64,000 nt of DNA. It comes from Pseudomonas multiresinivorans (GTDB lineage Bacteria; Pseudomonadota; Gammaproteobacteria; Pseudomonadales; Pseudomonadaceae). Position 1 is the stretch's first letter. Each line of letters opens with the position of its first letter. A model generated the notes under the pieces. That model was given only the letters and a program-made list of their open reading frames with translations, was not told where the DNA came from and ran no database searches. Positions 1 through 8,368 of the stretch are shown here, piece by piece. The translations under genes and the position numbers were made by a program. The stretch covers positions 3,100,001 to 3,164,000 of the forward strand of contig NZ_CP048833.1 of NCBI RefSeq assembly GCF_012971725.1, written 5' to 3'.

Positions 1-118
1 GGGGCGTTGAAACGCATACGGCACGAAAAGCCGGTAGCCGCCCGACTGCTCGGACTGACGGCGGCACCGGCATGCGCTTCGAGCCGGGCTGGTCACTTCG
101 CTGCTGTATCTTGCTCGC

Positions 119-271
119 TCATGCGGGCCCATCCTTGAGGCCGTCCTGGTGGGCGGCGGACAGGTGGGGTTCCTGCCGGCTGTCCTCCGGTTCGATGTCC
201 ACCCATTCCTCCAGTGACTCCTCGCGGGTCACTTGCGGATCGGGGTCGGGGATATCCACGGGGTTTTTCAT
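119..271 (-). CDS. Small acidic hypothetical protein (50 aa)
   Basis: A 50-codon frame begins MKNPVDIPDPDPQV and ends ...GLKDGPA. It is rich in Asp, Glu and Pro, and no membrane segment or known domain is visible. The ATG lies two bases after the TGA of the DUF3509 gene, and the strong ribosome site GAGGTGA overlaps that stop codon, so the two are very probably cotranscribed and translationally coupled. Small acidic proteins of this kind are common in Pseudomonas, but I do not recognise a named family. Left of it, positions 1-118 hold no frame that I can support; a gene could run off the window edge there. Existence is supported by the RBS and coupling; function is unknown. Confidence 0.55.
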   Translation of the reverse strand: MKNPVDIPDPDPQVTREESLEEWVDIEPEDSRQEPHLSAAHQDGLKDGPA

Positions 272-273
272 GC

Positions 274-651
274 TCACCTCGCTTGCCGGGCCTGTTTGTC
301 GGCAAGGGCGCGCAGGCGTACACCGGCCACCACCACCTTGCGCGGCCGGTGGGTCGGGTTGACGGGGACGAAGGTCTGCAACTCGATGCGCTTGAGGAAC
401 CAGTCGACGTTGTCCTCGTCCAGCGGCCCTTCCACGGTCATCAGGTCGCGGCGGATGCGCTCCACCAGGTTGTTCAGCAGCACGGCGCTGGATTGCTCTT
501 CCTGCTGGATGACCCGAGAGATGAGGCGCTTGCCCGCGGCATTGCGCAGGTTGATCAGCAGCGTACCGTCGGGCCTGGTGGCGAATTGGGGACGGTAGTC
601 ACTGAACAGGTGGCTCAGGTGCTCGATGGCGGCATTGCGGCAACTGGACAT
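274..651 (-). CDS. DUF3509 family protein
   Basis: This 125-aa soluble protein has the layout of the Pseudomonas-restricted DUF3509 family: an N-terminal HLSHLFSDYRPQF segment, an RPDGTLLINLRNAAG strand pair, then an amphipathic stretch (RVIQQEEQSSAVLLNNLVERIRRDL) and a basic C-terminus. The start is supported by GGGAGG about 8 nt upstream. No catalytic motif is visible and the family has no established function that I know of. It is the first gene of a two-gene unit with the 50-aa protein that follows two bases later. The family name is from recall of the pattern and was not verified by a search. Confidence 0.72.
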   Translation of the reverse strand: MSSCRNAAIEHLSHLFSDYRPQFATRPDGTLLINLRNAAGKRLISRVIQQEEQSSAVLLNNLVERIRRDLMTVEGPLDEDNVDWFLKRIELQTFVPVNPTHRPRKVVVAGVRLRALADKQARQAR

Positions 652-1053
652 GTCTTTCCCTCCCGGTGGTTGGCAGAGGCCGGAGCGCCGGCCTGAGCCA
701 GGAACCTCGCATCAGCCATGCCAGGCCGGGGAAAGCTGTTTCATCCGCTTAACAGGTTGTTATTGCTGCAAATGCCCAGCGCATACTGGCCAATGGTCAT
801 TTGCAGGATGCAAGAGCGCACCAGCAGGGGGCTGGAAAATGCACGGCCCGGCGCATCGCCCGCCCTTTAGCTCGGCACGCCTTCCGTCTGAAACCCGCAT
901 CGATTTGAAGTGTGTATTCGGCCGCCAGTACCGCTTGCCATGGCTGGCGCTCCGCCCGCCATGGCCGGTGAGCCTTTGGTGCCTGGGCCAATCGCCAGCA
1001 TTTCTCTCAGGCGCTCGGGCAGGCAGGGTTCAGCCAGAGGAGAGGAGGTGGCC
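652..1053. other. Intergenic region without a supported gene
   Basis: About 400 bases separate the divergent DUF3509 gene and the small plus-strand gene at 1054, so promoters for both should lie here. Frames exist on both strands but none has a convincing ribosome site or a recognisable product. I see no clear palindrome or repeat beyond two nearby CCATGGC sites at about 937-965. Confidence 0.5.
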
Positions 1054-1284
1054 ATGACGCAGTTGCGACGCCTGGATGTGGAAGCGGTTCTCCACGAAGC
1101 CTATCCGCTGTTCGATTTCTCCTGCTTCCGGGAGGCAGGCGGCCGCTATTCGATCCGCTTCGGCAGCCAGTTGGCGGATATGCCCTGTGTCACCGTGGTC
1201 GGCATCCACGGCGATGAGTTGAGCAGCGCCGGACGCGTCCGCAGCCTGGGCCTGGAGCTGATCGACAGTTTCATCGATTCGTAG
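1054..1284 (+). CDS. Small conserved hypothetical protein (76 aa, DUF1652-like)
   Basis: A 76-aa frame starts MTQLRRLDVEAVLHEAYPLF; the ATG at 1054 follows a very good GGAGGTG ribosome site, which is why I prefer it to longer upstream starts. The pattern (N-terminal helix, FSC segment, G.YSIRF strand, VTVVGI strand, then an SSAGRVRSLGLELIDSF helix) resembles the small Pseudomonas DUF1652 proteins, but the match is loose. No signal peptide or membrane segment is visible. It stands alone, convergent with the membrane protein at 1361-1678. Function unknown. Confidence 0.6.
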   Translation: MTQLRRLDVEAVLHEAYPLFDFSCFREAGGRYSIRFGSQLADMPCVTVVGIHGDELSSAGRVRSLGLELIDSFIDS

Positions 1285-1360
1285 CGGACGTCACGCCTGC
1301 TTGAGCATCGGGACCGGCGCGCGGTGGCGAGCGAGCGGGCCGCTGACCACCGCTCGGGCA

Positions 1361-1678
1361 TCAATGATGATTGCGGCTCAAGGCGCAGGCCGCAGCCAGC
1401 AGGCCTGCGGCTGCGGCCAGTATTGCCGCCGTCTGCCAGGGATGTTCGCCGGCATATTCGCTGCCGGCACGGATGGCCCGGCGACTGCGGTGGATCAGGT
1501 GTTCACTGGTCTCCCGGCTCTGGTCCACCAGATCGCGCAATTTCGCCTTGAACGCCGGGAGCTGGTCGGCCGTCAGGTCCCGGCCGCTGACCAGCAGGCT
1601 TTCCAGGTCATCGACCAGTGATTGCAGTTCCTGCACGCCGCTGGTGCGGCTGGAGGGGAACCATCGATAGCTGCCCAT
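1361..1678 (-). CDS. DUF883 / ElaB-YqjD-like tail-anchored protein
   Basis: The 105-aa product starts MGSYRWFPSS after an AAGGAG ribosome site. Its body is a long amphipathic helix (VQELQSLVDDLESLL through DLVDQSRETSEHLIHRSRRAI) followed by the family hallmark EHPWQTAAILAAAAGLLAAACALSR, a single C-terminal transmembrane segment preceded by the conserved HPW. ElaB/YqjD proteins of E. coli are inner-membrane proteins reported to associate with stationary-phase ribosomes; membership is inferred from this layout. An in-frame extension to 1762 lacks a good RBS and is not family-like, so I rejected it. Confidence 0.8.
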   Translation of the reverse strand: MGSYRWFPSSRTSGVQELQSLVDDLESLLVSGRDLTADQLPAFKAKLRDLVDQSRETSEHLIHRSRRAIRAGSEYAGEHPWQTAAILAAAAGLLAAACALSRNHH

Positions 1679-2055
1679 GGGGTGTCTCCTTGTCTGTTCG
1701 GGGTGGAAGGGGCGCGGAGGGGGCGTTCGGCTTCGCTGTGCTGCTCGACAGTATTCCGGCACCGCATGCGTCGAGCCCCGGACGCGCTACCTCGCGCTTT
1801 CGCCAATTGGCGGAGCCATTCGGAAGAGTCCGACGCTCGCCAGCCGTTCACTGATTCTGATGAGTGGAACCTGACGGTTGGCGCCCGGCGTGCTTGAGTG
1901 CAGGAGGCGCTTGCAGGCATCGGGTCACGGCGAAACGGGTGCGAGCAGGTGCGACAATTGGCGGCAGTGCGTGGGGGCGCGCAGCGATGATCCCTTGTGC
2001 GAGGATGCCGCCCGCCACGCCACGAGCACTTCAACGAACCGGGGGATTGCAGCCG
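1679..2055. other. Intergenic region without a supported gene
   Basis: The stretch lies between the divergent DUF883 and GNAT genes. In-frame upstream extensions of the GNAT gene exist (for example from 1987) but they add residues that are not acetyltransferase-like. No repeat, RNA gene or clear operator was recognised; promoters for both neighbours must lie here. Confidence 0.45.
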
Positions 2056-2505
2056 ATGATGATCCGCGACTTTCGCAACGACGACATGGACCGGGTGCTG
2101 GATATCTGGCTGCGAGCTTCGCAGCAGGCTCACGACTTCATTCACGCCGACTTCTGGCGTGAACGCCTGCAGGACATGCGGGAGATCTACCTGCCGGCCG
2201 CTGCCTCGCGGGTCGTCGAGAACGATGGCTGCATCTGCGGTTTCTACAGCCTGCATGAAGGCGCACTGGCGGCCTTGTTCGTCGCCCCGGAATGCCAGGG
2301 CAAGGGCATCGGCTCGGTCCTGCTGAGTGACGCCAAGATCCACCTGCCGATGCTGGAGCTGGCGGTCTACTCCAACAATTCCGGCGCCGTGGCCTTCTAC
2401 CAGCGGCACGGCTTCGTCGTGCTGGAGGAGCGGCAGGACGAGCACACCGGCCACCCTGAAACCCTCATGGGCTGGACGGCGCGGGCGATTTCCTGCGGGT
2501 GCTAG
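2056..2505 (+). CDS. GNAT-family N-acetyltransferase (YjaB-like)
   Basis: The 149-aa product begins MMIRDFRNDDMDRVLDIWLRA and carries the GNAT core: a beta4 ALAALFVAPECQGKGIGSVLL segment with the acetyl-CoA pyrophosphate loop Q-G-K-G-I-G, then the LAVYSNNSGAVAFYQRHGF strand-helix typical of the family. The early W..AS..AHDFI motif and the YLPAAASRVV segment match the YjaB subgroup. It should transfer acetyl from acetyl-CoA to an amine acceptor; the acceptor cannot be read from sequence. Either ATG (2056 or 2059) could be the start. It stands alone, convergent with the Cys-rich gene 21 bases downstream. Confidence 0.83.
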   Translation: MMIRDFRNDDMDRVLDIWLRASQQAHDFIHADFWRERLQDMREIYLPAAASRVVENDGCICGFYSLHEGALAALFVAPECQGKGIGSVLLSDAKIHLPMLELAVYSNNSGAVAFYQRHGFVVLEERQDEHTGHPETLMGWTARAISCGC

Positions 2506-2526
2506 GCGGGAGAGGTGCGCCGCGGG

Positions 2527-2931
2527 CTACCAGAAACTGCTGGCGTGCCGGCTGGACGCATAGTCCAGGTGCAGGGCGAATGCGCTCTGGAAGAACTCCA
2601 GGAGGCGGGTGTCCAGCACCAGTTCGTTGAGTGAGGCGATAGAGCCGATCACCTGCTTCACATCGGCGTCGGTTTCCCCGCAGCGGTTCTCATGGCAGAG
2701 ACGCTGGGTCTGCGGGTCGGCGCTGATGCGGCAGATGCATTCGGTGGTGCGGCAGGAGTTGCGTACCTTCAGGCTCAGCTCCGGCAGGTCGCGGCGGCCA
2801 TCCAGCAATTCCACGCTGCATTCCAGGCCATGCCGGCGGGCGAATTCGCTGGCACGTGCGAAGGCAGGCAGGGCCACTGCCACCAGGGCGTTCTGGTAGG
2901 TGTCGGCGAAACTCTCAGGGTCAGCGCTCAT
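2527..2931 (-). CDS. Cys-rich hypothetical protein (134 aa)
   Basis: The start MSADPESFADTYQ is chosen because AGGAG lies about 8 nt upstream; the in-frame extension to 3051 has no RBS. The N-terminal half is predicted helical (NALVAVALPAFARASEFARRHGL), followed by a strand-rich segment and a Cys cluster, CRTTECIC, then LCHENRCGE. There are six cysteines in about 60 residues, which suggests metal binding or disulfides. No signal peptide is visible. I do not recognise a family. Neighbours (GNAT, GST) give no functional hint. Confidence 0.62.
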   Translation of the reverse strand: MSADPESFADTYQNALVAVALPAFARASEFARRHGLECSVELLDGRRDLPELSLKVRNSCRTTECICRISADPQTQRLCHENRCGETDADVKQVIGSIASLNELVLDTRLLEFFQSAFALHLDYASSRHASSFW

Positions 2932-3062
2932 CCGGTTTCTCCTGGGCTCAATGCACAAATCCCGGCGCATGGCGGGCCGGGCTAGTGTGATGGACCACGG
3001 AAGGTGCGGCTTGCGCGATGGCTCGGCGGATTTTCCGCCGAGCGGTTGCACGGTTGGGCACC

Positions 3063-3680
3063 TCAGGCGACAGCCGGCATCTCTGCTTCGGCGCGCAACG
3101 CCTCGATCACCGCCGGGCGTGTTCCGACCGCCTGGCGGAAGCGGCGGATCGCCGGATAAGCGCCCAGGTCGACCTTCAGCTGTTCGGACCAGCCCAGCAC
3201 GGTGAACAGGTACGCATCGGCAATGCTGAAGCTGTCACCGGCAACCTGGCCGTTCGCTGCCAGCACCTGTTCCAGGTAACCCAGGCGCCGGGCCAGTTTC
3301 GAGCGAAGAAGGTCCTTCACCGGATCGGGGATCTCGCTATCGAACAGCGGGCTCATCCCCGCGTGCAGTTCGCTGCCGATGAAGTTCAGCTGCGCCTGAA
3401 GGTGCGTGCGCGCAAGCGTGCCGTTGGCGGGTGCGAGGCCCGCATCGGGTTGCAGGTCGGCGAGGTACTGTAGAATCGCCGCGCCCTCGGTCAGCACAGT
3501 GCCGTCTTCCAGCTGCAGCGCCGCTACATAGCCCTTCGGATTGATGCGGTAGAAGTCCTGGCCATCGGCGGTGCGCTTGGTCCGGTTGTTCACGCGCACC
3601 AGCGAGAACGGCAGGCCCAGCTCGCGCAGAACGATGTGCGCCGCGAGAGAGCAGGCGTTGGGGGCGAAGTAGAGTTTCAT
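3063..3680 (-). CDS. Beta-class glutathione S-transferase
   Basis: The 205-aa protein has the bacterial beta-class GST plan: a thioredoxin-like N-terminal domain starting MKLYFAPNACSLAAHIVLREL, with Cys10 in the beta-class active-site position, the cis-Pro and glutathione-binding EGAAILQYLAD segment, and an all-helical C-terminal domain with the SIADAYLF N-capping/hydrophobic-staple motif. It conjugates or reduces electrophiles using glutathione in the cytoplasm. The gene is divergent from an HxlR regulator with 110 bases between start codons, so it is the likely regulatory target. The start at 3680 matches family N-termini; longer frames do not. Confidence 0.9.
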   Translation of the reverse strand: MKLYFAPNACSLAAHIVLRELGLPFSLVRVNNRTKRTADGQDFYRINPKGYVAALQLEDGTVLTEGAAILQYLADLQPDAGLAPANGTLARTHLQAQLNFIGSELHAGMSPLFDSEIPDPVKDLLRSKLARRLGYLEQVLAANGQVAGDSFSIADAYLFTVLGWSEQLKVDLGAYPAIRRFRQAVGTRPAVIEALRAEAEMPAVA

Positions 3681-3749
3681 CGGGTCGGGCCCTGGTTTGA
3701 AGTGGGCCGCCAGTATTCCCGACCCCGATGCGGCACGTAAGAACGCACT

Positions 3750-3772
3750 TTTTTGTGGCTTGGGCACAAAAA
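3750..3772. promoter_or_regulatory. Inverted repeat between gst and hxlR, candidate HxlR operator
   Basis: TTTTTGTG (3750-3757) and its exact complement CACAAAAA (3765-3772) are separated by 7 bases. The element lies 18 bases upstream of the HxlR start and 70 bases upstream of the GST start. It is the only clear dyad in the intergenic region and fits a dimeric winged-helix regulator; binding is inferred. Confidence 0.5.
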
Positions 3773-3790
3773 GGTTACCGGGAAGGACAG

Positions 3791-4126
3791 ATGAAGAAGA
3801 ACGTTTCGGGCTGCTCGGTCGAAGAAGCCATGCGTGTGATTGGCGGCCGCTGGCGCCTGTTGCTGGTGTCGTACCTGCTCGATGGCAGCAAGCGCTTCAA
3901 CGAGTTGCGCCGCGACATGCCGGAGATTTCCCAGCGGGTGCTCACCGCCGAACTGCGTGCGCTGGAAGAGGCAGGGCTGGTGATCCGCACCGTCTACCCC
4001 GAGGTTCCGCCCCGCGTCGAGTATTGCCTGAGCGCCGACGGCGAGCGGCTGCGGCCGGTGGTGGAGGTGGTGAAGACCTTCGGTCTGTGGCTCAAGGCAA
4101 GGCCGGAGGCGCAGGAGGCTGTATAG
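3791..4126 (+). CDS. HxlR-family winged-helix transcriptional regulator
   Basis: The 111-aa product (start MKKNVSGCSVEEAM, RBS GGAAGG) has the HxlR/MarR-like fold signature: GCSVEEAMRVIGGRWRLLLVSYLL, the recognition-helix region FNELRRDMPEISQRVLTAELRALEEAGLV, and the wing YPEVPPRVEYCLSADGERL. The N-terminal Cys8 is at the position used for redox or electrophile sensing in several HxlR proteins. Because it is divergent from the glutathione S-transferase, it probably controls that gene in response to an electrophile or oxidant; that role is inferred from position only. In-frame extension to 3728 is possible but has no RBS. Confidence 0.87.
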   Translation: MKKNVSGCSVEEAMRVIGGRWRLLLVSYLLDGSKRFNELRRDMPEISQRVLTAELRALEEAGLVIRTVYPEVPPRVEYCLSADGERLRPVVEVVKTFGLWLKARPEAQEAV

Positions 4127-4142
4127 CCAGATGGAGTGCTCC

Positions 4143-4360
4143 TGCAACTGAGCTGCGGGAATACTACGGGTTGCACCTTTTCCAGCGCTGGCACGAACAC
4201 TGCTTTCTACCTGCCGTCCGGCCGGCCCTCGCGGGTTGCAGCCGGGCGAGGCCGTTGGTGTGCTCCGTTTGGTAGCGCCGGGTGTGGGAAATGTCACCGG
4301 TTGCACCGGATTCGCGCGTACGACCAAAGGCTTGTTTTTATTGGGTTGCACCTGGTTGCA
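4143..4360. promoter_or_regulatory. Six GTTGCA boxes upstream of putA, candidate PutA operators
   Basis: GTTGCA occurs at 4170-4175, 4235-4240, 4300-4305, 4345-4350 and 4355-4360, with a reverse copy TGCAAC at 4143-4148. Four of them sit in the larger box GGTTGCACC, and the last two are exactly 10 bases apart, one helical turn, on the same face. The E. coli PutA ribbon-helix-helix domain is known to repress by binding GTTGCA sites in the put control region, and the PutA encoded here has that domain. Autoregulation by proline availability is therefore likely. Confidence 0.72.
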
Positions 4361-4425
4361 CCTTGTAATTCGGCGGTATAACCTTGCGCCGTTTTCAGGC
4401 ACACCTTCTAACAACAGGAAGCCCC

Positions 4426-7400
4426 ATGGCCACCACCACCCTTGGCGTGAAGCTCGACGACGCCACCCGCGAGCGCCTCAAGCTGGCTGCCCAGCAACTC
4501 GACCGTACCCCGCACTGGCTGATCAAGCAGGCCATCTTCTCCTACCTGGAGCAGGTGGAAGGCGGCCTCACCCCGGCCGAGCAATCCGGCCTGGCTGCGG
4601 CGGCGGGCGATGAGTCGCTGGATTCGCTGAACGAACAAGGGTTGCAGGTTTTCCTCGATTTCGCCGAGAGCATCCTGCCGCAGTCGGTGCTGCGCGCGGC
4701 CATCACCGCCGCCTATCGCCGCCCGGAAACCGAAGCGCTGCCGATGCTGCTGGACTTGGCCCGCCTGCCCAAAGAGCAGGCTGGCGCCGCCAACAAGATG
4801 GCGTTGGGCATCGCCGAGAAGCTGCGTAACCAGAAGAACGCCGGTGGCCGCCAGGGTCTGGTGCAAGGCTTGCTGCAGGAGTTCTCGCTGTCTTCCCAGG
4901 AGGGCGTGGCGCTGATGTGCCTGGCCGAGGCGCTGCTGCGCATCCCGGACAAGGCCACCCGTGATGCGCTGATCCGCGACAAGATCAGCAACGGCAACTG
5001 GAGCCAGCACCTGGGCCAGAGCCCGTCGATGTTCGTCAACGCCGCTTCCTGGGGCCTGCTGATCACCGGCAAGCTGGTCTCGACCCACACCGAGACCGGC
5101 ATGTCCTCGGCGCTCAACCGCATCATCGGCAAGTCCGGCGAGCCGCTGATCCGCAAGGGCGTGGACATGGCCATGCGCCTGATGGGCGAACAGTTCGTCA
5201 CCGGCGAGACCATCGCCGAAGCCCTGGCCAACGCGGCCAGCATGGAGTCCAAGGGCTTCCGCTACTCCTACGACATGCTCGGTGAAGCCGCGCTGACCGA
5301 GGAAGACGCCCGTCACTACCTGGCGTCCTACGAGCAGGCCATCCATGCCATCGGCAAGGCCTCCCATGGCCGTGGCATCTACGAAGGCCCGGGTATCTCG
5401 ATCAAGCTCTCGGCGCTGCACCCGCGCTACAGCCGCGCCCAGTACGACCGCGTGATGGACGAGCTGTACCCGACCGTGCTTGGCCTGGTGAAAATGGCCC
5501 GCGACTACGACATCGGCATCAACATCGACGCCGAGGAAGCCGACCGCCTGGAAATCTCCCTCGACCTGCTCGAGCGCCTGTGCTTCGAGCCGTCGCTGGC
5601 AGGCTGGAACGGTATTGGCTTCGTCATCCAGGCCTACCAGAAGCGCTGCCCGTACGTGATCGACTACGTGATCGACCTGGCCAAGCGCAGCCGCCACCGT
5701 CTGATGATCCGCCTGGTGAAGGGCGCCTACTGGGACAGCGAGATCAAGCTGGCCCAGGTCAACGGCCTGGAAGGCTACCCGGTCTACACCCGCAAGCCGT
5801 ACACCGACGTTTCCTACCTGGCCTGCGCGCGCAAGCTGCTGGCCGTGCCGGAAGCCATCTACCCGCAGTTCGCCACCCACAACGCCCACTCGCTGTCGGC
5901 CATCTACCAGCTCGCCGGGCAGAACTACTACCCGGGCCAGTACGAGTTCCAGTGCCTGCACGGCATGGGCGAGCCGCTGTACGAGCAGGTCGTGGGCAAG
6001 ATTGCCGTCGGCAAGTTCAACCGCCCGTGCCGCATCTACGCACCGGTGGGCAGCCACGAAACGCTGCTGGCGTACCTGGTGCGCCGCCTGCTGGAAAACG
6101 GCGCCAACACCTCCTTCGTCAACCGCATCGCCGACCACAGCATTTCGCTGAAGGACCTGGTACTGGACCCGGTGCTGCAGGTTGAGCAGATGGCTGCGCA
6201 GGAAGGTACCCTGGGCTTGCCGCACCCGCGCATTCCGCTGCCGCGCGATCTTTATGGCGATGCCCGCCTGAACTCCGCCGGCATCGACCTGGCCAACGAA
6301 CACCGGCTGGGTTCGCTGTCCTCGGCACTGCTGTCGAGCACCAACCATGCCTACGTCGCCGAGCCGATCCTCGGTCTGGCCGATGCGGCGCCGGGCGAAG
6401 CGCAACCGGTGCGCAACCCGGCCGACCTGCGCGACGTCGTAGGCCACGTGCGTGAAGCCAGCGAAGCCGACGTGAACAATGCCATCCTCGGCGCGCTGTC
6501 CAGCGCGCAGATCTGGCAATCGACCCAGCCGTCCGAACGCGGCGCCATCCTGATGCGCGCCGCCGACCTGATGGAGGGCGAGATCCAGTCGCTGATGGGC
6601 GTGCTGGTGCGCGAGTCGGGCAAGACCTTCGCCAACGCCATCGCCGAAGTGCGCGAGGCCGTCGACTTCCTGCGCTACTACGGCGCCCAGGCCAGCACCC
6701 ACTTCGCCAACGACAGCCACCGCCCGCTGGGCCCGGTGGTCTGCATCAGCCCGTGGAACTTCCCGCTGGCGATCTTCAGCGGCCAGGTAGCCGCCGCTCT
6801 GGCCGCCGGCAACACCGTGCTGGCCAAGCCCGCCGAGCAGACCCCGCTGATCGCCGCGCAAGCCGTGCGCATCCTGCTCGAAGCCGGCGTACCCGCCGGT
6901 GCCGTGCAACTGCTGCCGGGCCGTGGCGAAACCGTCGGTGCCCGCCTGGTGGGCGACGAGCGCGTGCGTGGCGTGATGTTCACCGGTTCCACCGAAGTGG
7001 CCGGCATCCTCCAGCGCAACATCGCCGGGCGCCTCGACGCCCAGGGCCGTACTATCCCGCTGATCGCCGAAACTGGTGGCCTCAACGCGATGATCGTCGA
7101 CTCCTCGGCGCTGGCCGAGCAGGTGGTGGTGGACGTGGTCAACTCCGCCTTCGACAGTGCCGGCCAGCGCTGCTCCGCGCTGCGCGTGCTGTGTGTGCAG
7201 GAAGACGCTGCCGACCGCGTGATCGCCATGCTCAAGGGCGCCATGGCCGAGTACCGCGTCGGTGCGCCGGAGCGCCTGCACACCGACATCGGCCCGGTGA
7301 TCGACGAGGAAGCCAAGGGCAATATCGACAAGCACATCCAGGTGATGCGCGACAAAGGCCGCAAGGTATTCCAGAGCGCCCGCGTGGATGCCGAGGAAAT

Positions 7401-8361
7401 CAAGCGCGGCACCTTCGTCGTGCCGACCCTGATCGAGCTGGAGAGCTTCAGCGAGCTCAAGCGCGAAATCTTCGGCCCGGTGCTGCACGTGGTGCGTTAC
7501 GAGCGTGCCGAGCTGGACCAGCTGCTCGCGCAGATCAACGAATCCGGCTACGGCCTGACCCTGGGCGTGCACACCCGCATCGACGAGACCATCGCCCAGG
7601 TCGTGGGCAGCGCCCACGTCGGCAACCTGTACGTCAACCGCAACGTGGTTGGCGCCGTGGTCGGCGTGCAGCCCTTCGGCGGTGAAGGCCTGTCCGGTAC
7701 CGGTCCCAAGGCCGGCGGCCCGCTGTACCTGTACCGCCTGCTCTCGACCCGCCCGCAGGAGGCGGTGGCCAACCAGCTCAAGGGTGACGGCGCGCAGGCG
7801 CTGCCGCGTCCGAAGGATGCCGAGAAGGCCCTGGAAGCACTCGCCCAGTGGGCGCAGAAGGACACCGCCCTGGCGGCGCAACTGGCCGGCTATGTCGCTC
7901 TCTCGCAGAGCTTCACCCAGCAGGTGCTGACCGGCCCGACCGGCGAGCGCAACAGCTACACCCTGCTGCCGCGCGAGCACGTGCTGTGCCTGGCCGAAGA
8001 CCGCTCCGACCTGCTCACGCAGCTGGCCGCAGTGCTCGTGGTGGGTAGCCGTGCGCTGGTCGCTGAGGCCAATGCCGCCGTGGTGAAGGAACTGCCGAAG
8101 GAAGTCGCCCAGCGCATCGAGCTGGTCGCCGACTGGAGCACGACCGACAAGGTGTTCGACGCCATCCTGCACCACGGCGATTCCGATCAGCTGCGCGCAG
8201 TGTGTGAACTGGCTTCGCAGCGCAAGGGCGCCATCGTCGGCGTGACGGGGCTGAACCGCGGGGAAACCGATATCCCGCTGGAGCGCCTGCTGATCGAACG
8301 CGCGCTGAGCGTCAACACCGCTGCCGCCGGTGGCAACGCCAGCCTGATGACCATCGGCTGA
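4426..8361 (+). CDS. putA: Trifunctional proline utilisation protein PutA
   Basis: The 1,311-aa protein oxidises proline to glutamate at the inner membrane and doubles as a repressor. Residues 1-48 form a ribbon-helix-helix DNA-binding domain (TTLGVKLDDATRERLKLAAQ). The FAD proline dehydrogenase barrel follows (EADRLEISLDLLE, RLVKGAYWDSEIK, FATHNAHS, YEFQCLHGMGE). The P5C dehydrogenase domain has SPWNFPLAIFSGQVAAAL, the FTGSTEVAG loop, Glu882 in ETGGLNA and the catalytic Cys916 in GQRCSAL. A C-terminal capping domain ends in the conserved GGNASLM tail. The ATG follows ACAGGAAG; an upstream in-frame TTG at 4384 was rejected because RHH domains start immediately at MATTTLG. Length matches Pseudomonas PutA. 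No putP is adjacent. Confidence 0.97.
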   Translation: MATTTLGVKLDDATRERLKLAAQQLDRTPHWLIKQAIFSYLEQVEGGLTPAEQSGLAAAAGDESLDSLNEQGLQVFLDFAESILPQSVLRAAITAAYRRPETEALPMLLDLARLPKEQAGAANKMALGIAEKLRNQKNAGGRQGLVQGLLQEFSLSSQEGVALMCLAEALLRIPDKATRDALIRDKISNGNWSQHLGQSPSMFVNAASWGLLITGKLVSTHTETGMSSALNRIIGKSGEPLIRKGVDMAMRLMGEQFVTGETIAEALANAASMESKGFRYSYDMLGEAALTEEDARHYLASYEQAIHAIGKASHGRGIYEGPGISIKLSALHPRYSRAQYDRVMDELYPTVLGLVKMARDYDIGINIDAEEADRLEISLDLLERLCFEPSLAGWNGIGFVIQAYQKRCPYVIDYVIDLAKRSRHRLMIRLVKGAYWDSEIKLAQVNGLEGYPVYTRKPYTDVSYLACARKLLAVPEAIYPQFATHNAHSLSAIYQLAGQNYYPGQYEFQCLHGMGEPLYEQVVGKIAVGKFNRPCRIYAPVGSHETLLAYLVRRLLENGANTSFVNRIADHSISLKDLVLDPVLQVEQMAAQEGTLGLPHPRIPLPRDLYGDARLNSAGIDLANEHRLGSLSSALLSSTNHAYVAEPILGLADAAPGEAQPVRNPADLRDVVGHVREASEADVNNAILGALSSAQIWQSTQPSERGAILMRAADLMEGEIQSLMGVLVRESGKTFANAIAEVREAVDFLRYYGAQASTHFANDSHRPLGPVVCISPWNFPLAIFSGQVAAALAAGNTVLAKPAEQTPLIAAQAVRILLEAGVPAGAVQLLPGRGETVGARLVGDERVRGVMFTGSTEVAGILQRNIAGRLDAQGRTIPLIAETGGLNAMIVDSSALAEQVVVDVVNSAFDSAGQRCSALRVLCVQEDAADRVIAMLKGAMAEYRVGAPERLHTDIGPVIDEEAKGNIDKHIQVMRDKGRKVFQSARVDAEEIKRGTFVVPTLIELESFSELKREIFGPVLHVVRYERAELDQLLAQINESGYGLTLGVHTRIDETIAQVVGSAHVGNLYVNRNVVGAVVGVQPFGGEGLSGTGPKAGGPLYLYRLLSTRPQEAVANQLKGDGAQALPRPKDAEKALEALAQWAQKDTALAAQLAGYVALSQSFTQQVLTGPTGERNSYTLLPREHVLCLAEDRSDLLTQLAAVLVVGSRALVAEANAAVVKELPKEVAQRIELVADWSTTDKVFDAILHHGDSDQLRAVCELASQRKGAIVGVTGLNRGETDIPLERLLIERALSVNTAAAGGNASLMTIG

Positions 8362-8368
8362 CGTCGAT

